64,000 bases of DNA from Amblyomma americanum (GCF_052857255.1 NC_135497.1:184950097-185014096); one strand, 5' to 3'. Counted from the stretch's first letter, positions 37,064 through 54,234 are shown. Numbers and translations: made by a program. Notes: generated from the letters alone by a model not told the origin.

Positions 37064-40000
37064 CTGCGCACGCCGGAAGGGGCAGGCTGTCAGCCGCCGG
37101 CATCGTTCTGTGGCAGGAGGGGGCAGTGGGACACAGACTCTTCTGCGGCCACTTTCTCGGGGCAGAAGAAGACTCCGTTCTTAGTGACCCGTTATATCTG
37201 GGCATGATAAAATGTTTTACTCTTGGAATATATAACAAGTTATATTTATTTCAGATCTGGGCACTTTATCTCGGATTTCAGGCCATCGTGTCTGCACAGT
37301 GTTTGAGTTGCGCCGTCTCATCTATACAGCATGGAGCGAAACATCTGCGTACGCCAGCGTGTCCGCCTTTCGAGAGTAGCGCACGGCACTTGACTGTGTT
37401 GAACACGCTGCGGCCCTTTGCGGCTACCGAAGGGTGATAAGAGCAGAAGGCTGATTTTACCGACGTGAAACGTTAAGGGGAAATTTGAGTCAGCCCCAGT
37501 TGAGGATTTAAGGAATGCCTATGCTAGCAATGTTTAACAATTAAATGCTCAAGAACGTGCCAGCTTTCTTGTTGATGGGAGCAACTGAAACATTCACAAT
37601 TGACGGAAGCTCTCTTGGTCAAGGTACGAACTGAAAATTCACAATTATCACGAAAAAAAACAGCGCAAACCTCACAAAAAAACACAGGAAGGGAAGATGA
37701 GATACTGACGCTTACTAACAACTCAAGTTTTGCTGTTCTGACACCTCGGTAAACATACAGCAAGCATCAAATACAATAAGAAGAATAAAGCCTAATAGAC
37801 AGACTTCGGAACCAGAAATAAAGCTGGAGACCATGGGCATCCAGCTCCCGATAGAGAAACGCAACCCCTTACCTAGAAGGGCTATGAAAGGAGTGCTGAC
37901 ACAGCGCTTTTTTAGGCTCGCGATTTTTTTCGCCTCAGTGCTTTCTCGCCTGGTTTTTGTCACCGCACCTGTGCGGCACGCTCGCGTTAGTCAGCTCAGG
38001 TGTGCACTTCAATCTCGGCCGCGAACACCCAGATGGCCAAAGAGGATAAGAGCGTCGGCGGGCATCCAGCCTGCACTAGTCGGCGCGTCTGGTTTAAACA
38101 GCTACCTTCGAGCTTGTGGTTTGCAGGATTTTTTTACTGCATTGTTAAGCACGAATTAACGACGTTGCGCTTAACAAAATTCTAGTGGGCTGAATCGAAA
38201 GGTAGAAAAGGCTTTTTGGCGCGAGGCTCAAAGGCCCTCCACACATGACTGTAGTTAAAATATAGTTTTAATTCTAAAAGCTGTATGAAACCATTAGTTG
38301 GCAGTTCGTGGGTGACAAAGGGCTCAGAATGCTTGAAAAATTACTAAGAAATTTGGAAGCTTTGGACGGGAGGGCCTCATGTTCGCTCGGTAGCTGACAA
38401 CGCGACATCAAAAGCAACAAGCCTTAAAAATTAATTCTTCCACTAACGCTGCGAGACATAGCCGTCAGCTACGCGAGATGGTTGGAAGTACGTCTTTTTC
38501 TTTAACTTTATGCGAGTCCGTGATATATGCGCCGGTCAGAATTTGAACATAAACTGCCTGTCGAGGCCTGCGTTCCTGGGCATAGCCGCAAAAGCTTCAG
38601 CCGGATTAACTAGGATATCTTTGGTCGAGAAATTCATCAGTTGCACCGCCGCACCCATAATACCAATAGCTCCGTTTTATTTTGCGTTCCCTTCTGTGCC
38701 TCCGTCAAAGCCAAATTTTCGTCCTCTTCGTTCACTCGCTGCCTGAAGGTCTTTGTGCACTCGTGACCCTGCCCAGCGTCATCAAAACCCCGAGGTCTGA
38801 ACCCCCTTCCGTCCTCTCGTGCGCCCGCTTATTTTTCGCGTTATTTTTATTTTTATTCCGGAAGCTTATTAAAATGAAATATATATTTTTTCGAGCAGTG
38901 CACTCCATCTCTTGAGCTGCAGTTATTACGTATAGATTAACAAGAGCATACCCACAACCCTCAGCGCTATTTTATTTCAAGAATAATTCTTTTTTCACCG
39001 CACATTTCCCGGCAAAATGATGTAGCGACTTAAAACCCTGACAGCGTGCGATATTTAATTACAACCAGCGGCGGGATCTTCTCGCTGTGACCTTGGTTCA
39101 CTTTGTTTCTTTTAAACTCGCATTTTATGAATTTTTTTTTTTGAGCAGCCTCGTTTCACTATACCGCCAGACAAATGGGCCAAGTCCATACTCTGGTTTT
39201 ACCTAAGTGACAGGAAAGAAAATAGTTTGGTGAAGACATTATCCTGCCTAAGCGACAACGAGGGAGAAAAAAAGGCAGAACGAAACATAAAACTAAATAC
39301 CGTCTCTATAGCATGGCAGGAAGCACCGTTGTTTGCTTTGAGATCACCTGAGATCGAAGAGCCGCCGACTAGAAACGTCTTCTTCGTCCGTTTGCTGACT
39401 GCGAGTTCAAACAGAATAGTGAAATTGCGCGGGTGCCTCTGGCTCCGTTTCGGTGCAGTGTCAACAGCACCCTTCAATAGATACTATCAAGCCGGGCTTT
39501 GACGCCCCGGCAAGCCGAGAGAGAAGAAGAACAGAACCGAGTAAAGCCATCTACGCGGGATCCATCCGGGGGGAACGAGTAAAGGAGCGACGGCACAGTG
39601 TTTGTCACAATAAAGCAGGGAGGGAACGCGACAGGTACTGTCAGAACCGCTCCCCTGATCTCGCTGTGTTTGGTGCGGTTGCTCCTCCTTGTCGAAGCAA
39701 AGAAAAAACAAAACGCGGTGGGTTGCGAAACAGGATTCTATTCGGACGCAGGCGCGAGAAACGCCGCCTATTCTTTGCGCTCCGTCTCAGGCGTCACAGT
39801 AAGACGACGTCTCGATCAAATATTGCTGTGGAATATGCATGGACATATGTCTCACTCCTGCGTAGCGGTGATTCTGTGATCGGGAAAAAGCTAGGTTTCT
39901 TTTTTGTTGTTATTGTTCGACGAGTACGCGTAAGTGCAGAAAAGGGAATGGGGATGTCGGACGTAAGGTTTGAGGAAGGACGTTCAGTATCAGGGATAAA

Positions 40001-42416
40001 CTCGCAGAAAGAGTACACATTCTTTGAATTTACATATCCGCTTACCAATATCAATGCGCGGTGCTGCCGCAGGCCCGCTTCCTTGAAGAAGGGTATACAC
40101 ACCTTAAACCGACGCTGGGCGCACCTACTACAGCGCTTTAGTGCTCATTTTTTCTTCTCTACGAAAGGGGTTAGTGCGGAGAGAAACTAGCTACCCGCAG
40201 CTACATTTACGTGGCAGCCAGACATGGATCAGGCTTGGCGGCGCCCACGAGCATGGAACTGACAGCCTTCACAGCGCACTTCCTTTCTAAACATTTCTAA
40301 AGCATCGCAGTCATGCGGCAACGGCGTCAGAAAAGCTGATCACATTGGCGTGCGCATTAAATGCAAGCTGGTGACAGGAAGCGCTCCGATTGACTCGATC
40401 GTGCGGCTAGCTCCTGCCATTCGTCAGGCCGCACTCAATTCGAAAGGCTCGGCTGCGGCGCAGTGACCGACTTTTTCATTAACTGTACAATCACAACAAC
40501 AGCATTCCTGCATGTTCACGAAGGCTATTTTTTGCCCTACATCGCGGTTATGTTTTAGCCAAACAAGAGATGTTGGTGTGTGTCCGATACATCTGTGAAC
40601 TGTTGCGAAGCGACTTGCCATAAAAATACGCACCTCCTTACGTTTATTTGGCGTCATTACTGGCACTAAGGGACAATTAATTTGATATTTATAATTGCTA
40701 TTTCCTCTTATTCGCGGTCTTCGCGCCGTATTAAGCATAGAGTGTTTCAGCTCCAGCTGTCGGCAGTGTCAGTGTACACTGTACGGAATCATGGCGAAGT
40801 TGACAAAAATTCCGTCAGCAATATATTCATATACAAATAAAAAACTTGAAGCACTTTAAGCTTGTCTACAGCTCGGACTGCCGGCGCTGTTCTGGGGCCC
40901 GTCTTGAGTAAGGCAGCATGTACTGTGCTTGAACTTTCCTTGTAGCTGCATCCTTTGATTAATCTAATCTGATCTGATCTAATTAAATACAATATTTTTC
41001 TTAGGTTTGGGGATAGAAATCGATTCAAAATATGGCTTTGGCCCGCATTTACTTAAAAACAAACTGATGTTACTCGCTAGTTATTACAGTCGAGAACGGA
41101 ATCGTCACTGAGATGCAGTAGAATAGTATAAAACTAAACAGAGGCTATACCTCAACAGGAAACCTTAAATAAACAAGTCAGAAACCGAGAACGAGTCCAT
41201 TCTCCAAAAATGGCCGTGGGGAGGGATAAAATACATACATTCGTGGAAGCGCTGGTTCAGAAACGCACGGTAGGTCAGAAATTTGACAAAAAAAGAGAAG
41301 AGAATTCGCTATAATTTTAGCTTACTACCATCTACCTCCGACCACGCATTCGACCATTCGGCATGAAAGGCGTTTAAAAAGACACTGAGGAAAAATAGGA
41401 GTTGGCCTTCATCGATAGGGCACCACTTTCTAACCACACTGAGGCCACTATCCAGGAAAACAGAGCTTTTGCAAGCAAGGAAATACCAAAAAAAGAAAAG
41501 CAGATGTCACCATCATCGGCCGATTTCGTAAGTAAAATGCGTGCGTCGACACTGATTTTTGGTCGCGGATCTCAGAAGCTACGCTACATCGGCATTTCCT
41601 TGAAAACGATGGCAGCCAGTCCTTTTCGGAAAGGACGACAAGATTTTTAGTCTACTGACGGCAAGCTTTCCAAGTACAATTTTCTCGCTAATAAATGCGT
41701 CTTTCACTGTGGGACACTCCTGAACAAAGCCAGAAAGGGCCAGGGAATGACGTTTTACTGAGAAAAATAATTAGATGGAGTTGTCCTGCAGTGTCTCTTC
41801 AAGACAGCGCTCTGACGCTCGCGATTAAAACGGGCAATAAGCAGAGCTGGTAGCGTATGCGTTCGCTCTATCCGCCGCTTCCTGCTGCATGGCGCCGCTC
41901 TTGCCCTAAGTTCTATCTGCGCGTGGCAGCTGCCGACCCCTGGCCGAGCCAAACCACCAGACTCAAAATGGCGTCGACCCTCAGGGGCGACCGCGTCTGG
42001 TCCGACGGGTGACGAGGCTGTGCGCTGATAAGCTATATCCTGTCCTTCCTCGCCGTCTCCGTGAGTTCCTTCCGCGTTAAGCTCTGTGATTTGCCAGTCG
42101 CCCACGCCACCCGTGCACTGAACCCTCCTAGTGTTTTAACAAGAAAGAGGCGACAAACGCTTCGGCAGGCAACTACGAGGATGGAAGGCTCGCGACCGCT
42201 TATCATTAGGTTTCAAAATCCCATTCACTGCCTCTCCGAACCGGGGACGAAATGCACAGCAAAGTTTTTTGCCTCCACCTTCTACTCTCTTCGACGGGAA
42301 ATCTGAGAGAAAGGAAAAGATAACAAAGGGAAGCAGGACGCAAAAACTGCAGCTGATTAATATGCTCCGATCATAATGGCAGCTTTAGCACTGCAAACTG
42401 CACCCGAAACAAGCAA
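37064..42416. other. Unassigned sequence upstream of the exon
   Basis: Over 5 kb with no recognised gene, RNA or element apart from the 245-codon frame at 39453-40190. A short ATCTG repeat lies at about 40964-40982. It may be intron or 5' flank of the cyclase-like gene. Confidence 0.35.
39453..40190 (+). CDS. Unrecognised 245-codon open frame (doubtful)
   Basis: The longest frame outside recognised elements. The product is very rich in Arg, Lys and Ser with no domain, repeat, signal peptide or membrane segment that I recognise. It includes a short hydrophobic run KLGFFFVVIVRRV. No Kozak-like start, splice signals or neighbouring exons support it, so a chance frame is more likely than a gene. 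Confidence 0.12.
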   Translation: MQCQQHPSIDTIKPGFDAPASRERRRTEPSKAIYAGSIRGERVKERRHSVCHNKAGRERDRYCQNRSPDLAVFGAVAPPCRSKEKTKRGGLRNRILFGRRREKRRLFFALRLRRHSKTTSRSNIAVEYAWTYVSLLRSGDSVIGKKLGFFFVVIVRRVRVSAEKGMGMSDVRFEEGRSVSGINSQKEYTFFEFTYPLTNINARCCRRPASLKKGIHTLNRRWAHLLQRFSAHFFFSTKGVSAERN

Positions 42417-42458
42417 TACACGGTGTTTCACCTGAGACTTTACACAATTTTCAAAATA

Positions 42459-42684
42459 GCCGGCGCGGTGGCTCAGTGGTTATGGCGCTCGGCTACTGAC
42501 CCGAAGGACGCAGGTTCGATACCGGCCGCGGCGGTCGAATTTCGATGGAAGCGAAATTCCAGAGGCCCGTGTACTGTGCGATGTCAGTGCACGTTTTAAA
42601 CCCCAGGTGGTCGAAATTTCCGGAGACCTTCACAACGCGACCCTCATAGCCTGAGTCGCTTTCGGACGTTAAACCCCCATAAAC
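42459..42684 (+). mobile_element. Ruka-type SINE inserted in the foldback left arm
   Basis: Near full length. GTGGCTCAGTGGTTATGGCG (A box), GGTTCGATACCGG (B box with one change), the TCGAATTTCGATGGAAGCGA body and a CCCCCATAAAC tail are all visible. It interrupts the element's ACAATTTTCAAAA / TTTTTAAAAATGAG sequence, which is continuous in the right arm. Confidence 0.92.
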
Positions 42685-42763
42685 AATTTTTAAAAATGAG
42701 TCTTTTTGAGTTAGAAGGGCCGTATTTTCGGCATAGCATTGTCAGTGGGGACGAACATCGGTA

Positions 42764-43210
42764 TACAGCTAAGACGTGCTAACTAGCCAGCTGGTTAACT
42801 AGTGCTGAATAGGTAGCTTTTTAACTATTACTGCTAGGCTCCTTAATTACTGAGAGGCGCATAGCCCACCGTAAGTAACATCCATATCAATTTTCAGAAT
42901 TTGGAAAATGCCGTTACCCTGCACTCTGTGGCCCAACAAATTTTGGCTACTCCGACGAGTTACGTCCACTGGAGAGCTTGCTTTGCCTGCAAGCTTCTCG
43001 AAAGGGTATGTATTTTGGCGCGATGAAGAAAAATTTGTTGGGCCACAGCGCCGAGGGTAACTGCGTTTTCGAAATTCTAAAAACTCATATGGATATTACT
43101 TACGGTGGTCTACACGCCTCTCAGTAATTAAGGAGCCTAGCAGTAATACTTAGAAAGTTAACTATTGAATATTAGTTAACCAGCCAGCTAGTTAGCACGT
43201 CCTAGCTGTA
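42764..43210. mobile_element. Nested foldback element of about 450 bp
   Basis: Arms of about 190 bp. TACAGCTAAGACGTGCTAAC at the left pairs with GTTAGCACGTCCTAGCTGTA at the right, and CTAGGCTCCTTAATTACTGA pairs with its reverse complement near 43122-43141. A spacer of about 65 bp holds TTACGTCCACTGGAGAGCTT. It is inserted in the left arm of the larger element. A half copy is at 31750-32033. Confidence 0.85.
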
Positions 43211-43905
43211 TTCTAATGTATCGCCGTCCACACGTTTAACACGAACGCTCGACAGCCTGGCCTGGACCGGCTCAGACTGACGCCAGCGCCGTGAAGCGTC
43301 GGCCACTGTTGCCGAGCTAATATCTCGCTATGTTTGCGGCTGCTGCCGATAGCCGGAGCACAACTCGATATGAGTGGTCGACTTGTCTTTCGCCTGTGTC
43401 TGACTGGCGTGGCGAGTGTGCTCACTTTCGTCACCTTTCACTCGTGGCTGCGGTCTCACGCGTACTCAGACAACACGATGCTGTTTGCATATCTCGGCAA
43501 AGCGACATGGCGTGCGACAGCTCGCGCGTCTATCGAGTTAGACTTCGAAGCTGCCGCTTGAAAGAAATTAATGTTGGGAAAAGCAGAGGAAACGCGGGCT
43601 TTTGGAGTTTGTGAAGGTTGGGCAAGAAATAATATGCAAATCCGATGGTATAATTGTTCAGGTTTATCTCCATTTCTTAATTTTCGGACAGCGCACATTG
43701 GAGTGTTTTCGCAGGTGAGTATGCGGCGTCCTGCTTAGTGCACGCTTCTCTGGAGCTCTATAGTGTCGGGGCTTAAGAACTCCGAGTGTCTTGAGCAGGA
43801 AAAACGCGTGGATGCAATTCCAACCAAGTTAATTAGGGTCTAGTTAGCGGAAAGCGCTAAGTGGCGTCTTGTCGGGTAAGAAACTGACTCTTTAGGCAAA
43901 ATCAG

Positions 43906-44138
43906 TTTGGTTTTATCGGATTTAACGTCACAAAGCGACTTAGGCTATGAAGGATGCCATAGTGGAGGGACTCCAGATAATTTTGACCACCTGCGGTTCT
44001 TTAACGTGCACTGACATCGTGCAGAACAGTGGCCTGTCGCATTTCGCCTCCTTCGAAATGCGATCGCCGCGGCCGGGATCGAACCCGCGTCTTCCGGGCC
44101 AGTAGCTGACTACTATAACCACTGAGATACCGCGGCAG
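43906..44138 (-). mobile_element. Ruka-type SINE inside the foldback centre
   Basis: Minus-strand copy with a B box (GGGATCGAACCCG on the plus strand), an A-box region CCACTGAGATACCGCGG and a tail-side GGTTTTATCGGATTTAACGT. Head and body are both present. Confidence 0.9.
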
Positions 44139-45231
44139 CATTATAATGCAGGCTGGGAAGGCTCTGGCCATAGATGCAACGAGTACAAGGGTACAAGCTG
44201 ATGGAGAACACAGGTTGCCCTCTAGTAGATTGCACTTTGGGATATTCTGCGAACCATATGAACTAAGGCAGCGCGCTCATCTTCGGGTACTCTTGATGAC
44301 GTCATTACAAAATGACTCTGAATCTGACATGCATGGCGCATTATTTTGCGCGCAGATTGGAAACAAGACAAAGCAATACTATTAAATGGCATTGCTGGCG
44401 CACGTAATTCGTCACGGGCGCAGACCATGGGTGACAGCTCGGGGCTTTTTACGTCAGACAGCCTAACCATTGATACGAGAACATGAAGCAATAAGAAATC
44501 ACGAAGTAGCGCGTTTTTTGGCAGCTAACAAGGTGGAACAGCATGATAGCGCTAATGCCGATATAGGCCCCCGGCAGCCAATGAAATTTACGATAGTGAG
44601 AAACAATGTTAGACCATAGGTGATAAAAAGCCATGCATCTAAAACTGTTATTCTAAAGACGCCCCGTGGAGTGCCGAGAGAAGCGGGCTTCACCATAGTT
44701 CACACGGCTCGCCCAATGTCCCAATTATAAATAGCTGCTACCGTATAGGGCGCCCCGTTTGCACTGTGAACAGAATCATCCAGGCATTCAGAGGTGAAGA
44801 CCGGATAGAAGAGGCTGCACGCGCAGTTCAGCAGCGGGCAACAACCCAAGAGATCTTCTGATTGTGAATTTCTGAGGCCTAGCGCAGCGTGAGACCGCGG
44901 CCACGAGCTTAACGCGGTGAAACGGGCCTCACAAGTGAGCGCACTCTCCCCGCCAGTCAGAGACAGGCGAAAGACAAGTCGACGAGCCAAATCCAGCTGC
45001 GCTCCAGCTATCGGCTGCCGCCGCAAACATACGGAGATATCTAGGCAACAGTGGCCAACGGAAGCTCTGGCGCCAGTCCAAGCCGGTCCAAGCCACACTG
45101 TCGAGCGTTCGTGTTAAGCGTGCTGACGGCGGTACTATACCGCAGACAATGCTATGCTGAAAAAAGCGTTCTTCTAAGTCAAAAAGACTATATTTAAAAA
45201 TTTTGTAAAGTCTTAGGTGAAACACCCCGTA

Positions 45232-46937
45232 TACCAAGCCTTACAAGTTTGCATGCTCAGTTACCTCAGCTTCCTTTTTTTTAGAAAGAAGAAAAAAGCA
45301 GTGAAATAAACTGCGAAAGCTGCGAGCTTGCTCAACGCTGACCTCGAAGAGCGAGATTTGTTATGTTCTCAAGTGTAAAGAGAGAGAGAAAGCAGAAAGA
45401 AAGAGAACGTCCCAAAGAAAGGCCGCTGGATTAAGTGAGGGGACTATTGTCGACGCGTGCAGAGGCGGCGCGGGGCATGTATATCACACAGCAAAGCGTA
45501 ATTAAGCAGCCAATTCAAAGACGAGTCAAAGGCGCTGAGTAAATTCGCAGCAGAGGCCTGCGTCATGGCAGCCTGGTCACAACCAAGCACCGAGGTACCA
45601 GAAGGGGAGGGAGAAATGTAGTGGGTGTACCTGCGCGGAGATCTAGCTTGTAGGCATGCATCACAAAACCCAAGTTCACCGCAAAGTTGCCAAATCTTTT
45701 GTAAGCCATTTGAAACATCAAATTAAGGCAGAAAGACGCGCAGTTACTCGAGACCCTGCAAATGGCAACTAGGATCCAAAGTAAATATCAGCCATCTTGA
45801 AAACCGTCAGTACTGAGGCACTCAATTGCGCGAGGTCTTATTTGGGACCTGGACGTCAGCCCAGCGTCGCTTCGGCACTTCGCCCCGCGTCGAAGCAAAG
45901 CCTCAAGGATGTGGAGTGCTCACGCCACCTATAGAACCTGCGAACGTCAGGCTTTGGCAGCTTCCAACGTCGAGGCAGGCCACGCATGCAGGGCGTTTCG
46001 ACCTGATAAATCGTGCTCGCATTCCTCGAAAGACTTCACTGAAGATGCGCATTAACAGACCTTTGCTTTGCAGTTATATTGCTTTTCACGCCTACGCTAT
46101 TCATCTCGTGTGCTTCATTCCACGCATCTCGGTGTTCGTGTCGTTCGAAAGCGATAGAGACAGAGTAAGTGTTTCTCCGAACGGGAGGCTTTTAAAGGAG
46201 CGGTCCTAGCTTTACTGGGGTTTAATTTGAGCTTTGTGCTTACGGACACTAAGCTCCGAGAAACGGGCCGTGCTATGACGAAACCATGCCCTGAAGAGGG
46301 TGAAAAATGGAAAGAAGCATACGCAAAAGTGGTGTTACCAAAGTGTGATTGATTTCTTTTTCTTCTCGCCCTGGCAGACGCTGACCTGATGAAGCTTGCG
46401 TCTCCATGCGTTGAAAAACATCAGGGGCAGTTGTTGAAACAGTGCAAGCGCCCACGCGCCGACAAAGCTTGGATCACGCGTTAAACACCATCTACACCTC
46501 CATCCTTTCTCATAGAAGATAAATGAATGAGAGTCGCTTCAAAAGCCCGTTTCACCATTTTAGCTTATACACCCCGGGTTTTTCTTCCCCATCCTTAAGT
46601 TGGCCGTTCAAACTGAAGTGCCTTATTTTTCACGCGCAGTATTTCGTTCGTATTTCTCCCCAGACAGGCATGCATATATATTTACGTTTTGCTGCGTACT
46701 TACCCCGCCTGCAGATGCCCGAGATAAGTGCCGTTCTGTAAAATTTTCCTTTAAAGCATAATTATGAAATGGGCTGAGCTGTGCGGATTCGTCTTATACG
46801 AGAAGAGAGAAGACACAGCAAGAAAAAAAGGAAGAAGGGCACATTATTGTTCCTTGAAAAAGCATGTATAGATTGCAAACATTGGTCAACATGCTGCGAA
46901 AAAGAACCGCAGCTTGCTAGCAATACTGGCGGCGAGC
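45232..46937. other. Unassigned sequence
   Basis: No gene or repeat family is recognised. Purine-rich AGAGAG/AAAG runs lie at about 45270-45420. Confidence 0.4.
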
Positions 46938-46972
46938 GCACGCGCGCGCGCGCGTGTGTGTGTATGTGTGTG
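46938..46972. repeat. Short CG/GT microsatellite
   Basis: A (CG) run then a (GT) run directly at the tail of the SINE that follows. Confidence 0.9.
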
Positions 46973-47149
46973 GTTTATGGTTTTATGGGGGTTTAACGTC
47001 CCAAAGCAACTGAGGCTATGAGGGACGCCGTAGTGAAGGGCTCCGGAAATTTCGACCACCTGGGGTTCTTTAACGTGCACTGACATCGCACAGTACACGG
47101 GTCTAGAATTTCGCCTCCATCGAAATTCGACCGCCGCGGCTGAGGTCAA

Positions 47150-47150
<1 letters not shown>
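46973..47150 (-). mobile_element. Ruka-type SINE, head-truncated
   Basis: Tail and body blocks (GGGGGTTTAACGTCCCAAAG, the GACGCCGTAGTGAAGGGC block, TTTAACGTGCACTGACATCG) are clear on the minus strand. The head stops in a decayed B box (GAGGTCAAACC) and passes into the (GA) tract. Confidence 0.9.
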
Positions 47151-51418
<4,268 letters not shown>

Positions 51419-51513
51419 TACAGCCAACTAATCAACGCCACACAGGGAAGAACAAACGCACACAAGGCTGTGTACGAGTGTTCTTCCCTGTGTGGCGTCT
51501 ATTTGTTGGCTGT
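51419..51513. repeat. Short inverted repeat (35-bp arms)
   Basis: TACAGCCAACTAATCAACGC ... GGGAAGAAC (51419-51453) pairs with 51479-51513 (GTTCTTCCCTGTGTGGCGTC ... GGCTGTA) with about four mismatches around a loop of about 25 nt. The layout is the same as the hairpin at 5616-5720. Confidence 0.85.
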
Positions 51514-52669
51514 ATAGTTCTCCTGTACCATGCACGAACTAGCTCCGTGACAAATTCTTCGATGAGGCAAATGTAGTTTAAAATAGTGAGCTTGTTGAGC
51601 TCGTCGCTCTTTCCAGTTCTGAGCCATGATTAGATATCCGAAAGGCAAGGCAGGCAAAGACCAAAGGAATGATAAAGCACCGTATCGCGCACCCCTTCAA
51701 AACCTCATTGGTGGAGATGTCAGCGCACCATTAGTTCAGACTTTGTGACTGCAGCCGTTTGTCTATTACCATCTTTCCGGGCCTAACGCAAAAAGCACAC
51801 AGCGAAGCCTTCAGCGAACGTTCCCATCACGCACTGGCGTGCGTGGCGGTCCGGAAAAAGAGCCACAGCCGGGCACATCCGACACGCCACCAGCACTCAC
51901 ACGCCCGGTCTGGAAAACCAATCAACGACCGGACGCCTGTTACTAGCTCTGGGACTGCTCTGGCACTGAACGCAAAGCAGTGAGCACAGTGGTGCTTCAT
52001 CTTGTCGAAAACGACGAATCCGACTGCGTGCATGCGAGCAGTCTCTCTGGTGTTTCGTAGTCAGTTCCGTAGGGCATAGGCTGCTTTGAACTTGACGTAC
52101 CCTGCTGGGCGGTCAAACCATCTCAAGTCCAGCTTTCTTGGATATCACGTTTAATTGTGAGACCGCTGTGGAATACGGTGAGATACTGTTATGAACCGAT
52201 TGATTGGAATGATCGAACCTTCCGATCCGTAGCAAAATCTTGCTTTTAGAGCTTGTCTTGCGCTTTTATGGCATGCTTCATTCATTCCCAGTACAGAACG
52301 TTAACATCTCTTTATTTATTATTCTTGTTAAGCGAGCGCCTGCCCTATTAATGGATCCAGCGATACACCCATTGGCTACGCCAGCACGAATTACGCGTGC
52401 TTACTACTGAGGTATACTCCTCGAATGAGTCGCGTCGCAAGCGACGCACAACGCGAATTGGTTTTACATATACCTTCCCAAGTTTGTTTGTTTCTTGGGT
52501 GTCAAAAGAAATGGGCTAGCCAGTTCAGCCGAAGTAGATAGACTATCATGTCTGCTGGAGTTCGTTCATTTACTTAGGTACTTGCTGATAGACGACCTTG
52601 GCATGTTGTTCGCCAAGGAGGGAAGCAGGGCCACGTGCAATTACTCCCGCGCATCGTCCATTACACCGT
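51514..52669. other. Unassigned sequence
   Basis: No gene or repeat is recognised. Confidence 0.4.
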
Positions 52670-53420
52670 GAAGAAGTGGTCCGGCGGGCCGTTTAATTAA
52701 AGCGCCAGACCGCCAGGACGTGTCGTTCCTCCGCGATCAAAGCATCCGATTCACTCGGCCACCAGGCTGCAGCGAGGAAATAAACACGCCCTCAGACCGC
52801 CGGCAGCCGTCCGCGCTGTATACTGAACCCTGGCCCGACGCGGTTCTCTTAGGCGCGAGCGAAACCAATCGGGGCATCATGGGAGGCAGGCGGTACTGTT
52901 ACCGGAGCCGTGTTTCATCAAGCGCGTTTGGAGCCGTCGGTTCGCGGCGGCTCGGCGCCCCGAATGGCTTTTCCGGCCAGCTCGGTTCCTTTACTAGCCG
53001 CCCCCTTGGCTGAGGCGGACGGACACTACCGGAGCACGGTCGGGCGCCTCTTCCGCCTCGGTGCTGGGAACGTGAAAGTTGACTCGGAGACCTGAGGGAA
53101 AAAACTGATTTTCCTTCGCCAGGAACAATGGCGCCCGCAGGAAACGAGCACCCCGCTCATACACAGCTCGGCGAGGCGAGCGCAGTTTCTCGGGCCGCGA
53201 CTCTCCGTGCACAAGGACGGAGGTAAACAGGCGCCGCAGCTCAAGCGCCCAGATATCGTTGGAAATATTTGTTTAAGGCGATGCCGGCCGACCCCGCTGC
53301 TCCTCGAATCTCGAAGCGGCCGCTCGTCGCGGCGCGTAAAATTGGACACAGCGCTCGGAAGCTGGCACTGGCCGGCCGTGTTGTGTGAGTTTCCGTCGAC
53401 TAAAGGCGACGACGGGAATC
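52670..53420. promoter_or_regulatory. CpG-rich block, possible promoter or 5' exon
   Basis: About 750 bp with clearly raised GC and CpG density compared with both sides, and overlapping short frames with no domain. It lies about 16 kb upstream (minus strand) of the cyclase-like exon and could hold that gene's promoter or an exon of another gene. No TATA box, initiator or transcript evidence can be pointed to. Confidence 0.25.
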
Positions 53421-53817
53421 CTCGAGCATTTCCTCGCCCTAGAAATTTCTTTCAGGAAGTAGGAGTTTGCTGTGGCCTGCTTGAAGGGAGCCGCGCTCTC
53501 GTCTACAAACGCAAATGATGAGACACGAAGAGCTGCGACACTACATGGCACGATCTTGACGCTATCTTGGTGCTTTTGCGCTGTTTGAGAATAAAAGCAA
53601 ATTAAATGGCACTTGTATACACCCCTGGCATGCGGATGATCGGCGCTAGCTGTTCCACATTATGCTCTTGCAACTGTTGCATTTGCTTTCAATACTCCTG
53701 CCACGCGTGAGAGTGTGTGTGGGCGCCCCGCAACATGAATACGTCACGTCACCGCTGTGGGCTTTATAATTTGCAACTATAAACTGTTGCGGATGCTCTG
53801 TGCAGGTAAGGATGATG
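53421..53817. other. Unassigned sequence
   Basis: No feature is seen. Confidence 0.4.
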
Positions 53818-54000
<183 letters not shown>

Positions 54001-54195
54001 AGCCTATCAAAAGATGGCACATACCCACGCTGGCGGATCGGCCAAGAATCGGGTGGCTATTCACCTGTACTCAGGTAATTAAAATGAAAAGCACGCGGGA
54101 AAGCAACACCGGAGGATTCTTCCTCATGAACAGAAAAGGGATGAAAGTTTTGACTTCAAAATTAGTAATAAATAATAATAATTTATAATAATAAT

Positions 54196-54234
<39 letters not shown>

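Larger units (their letters stand above)
42419..45229. mobile_element. 2.8-kb foldback DNA element with long inverted repeats and nested insertions
   Basis: The left end CACGGTGTTTCACCTGAGAC and the right end read inward, CGGGGTGTTTCACCTAAGAC, are inverted copies flanked by TA on both sides (42417-42418; 45230-45231). After removing two insertions the left arm pairs with 44870-45229 over about 360 bp, including TTTGTCTTTCGCCTGT-type blocks at 43380-43470 and 44935-44985. Insertions: a Ruka SINE at 42459-42684 and a foldback element at about 42764-43210 in the left arm, and a Ruka SINE at 43906-44138 in the centre. No transposase frame is present, so it is non-autonomous. TA duplication suggests a Tc1/mariner-type source. 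Confidence 0.8.
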
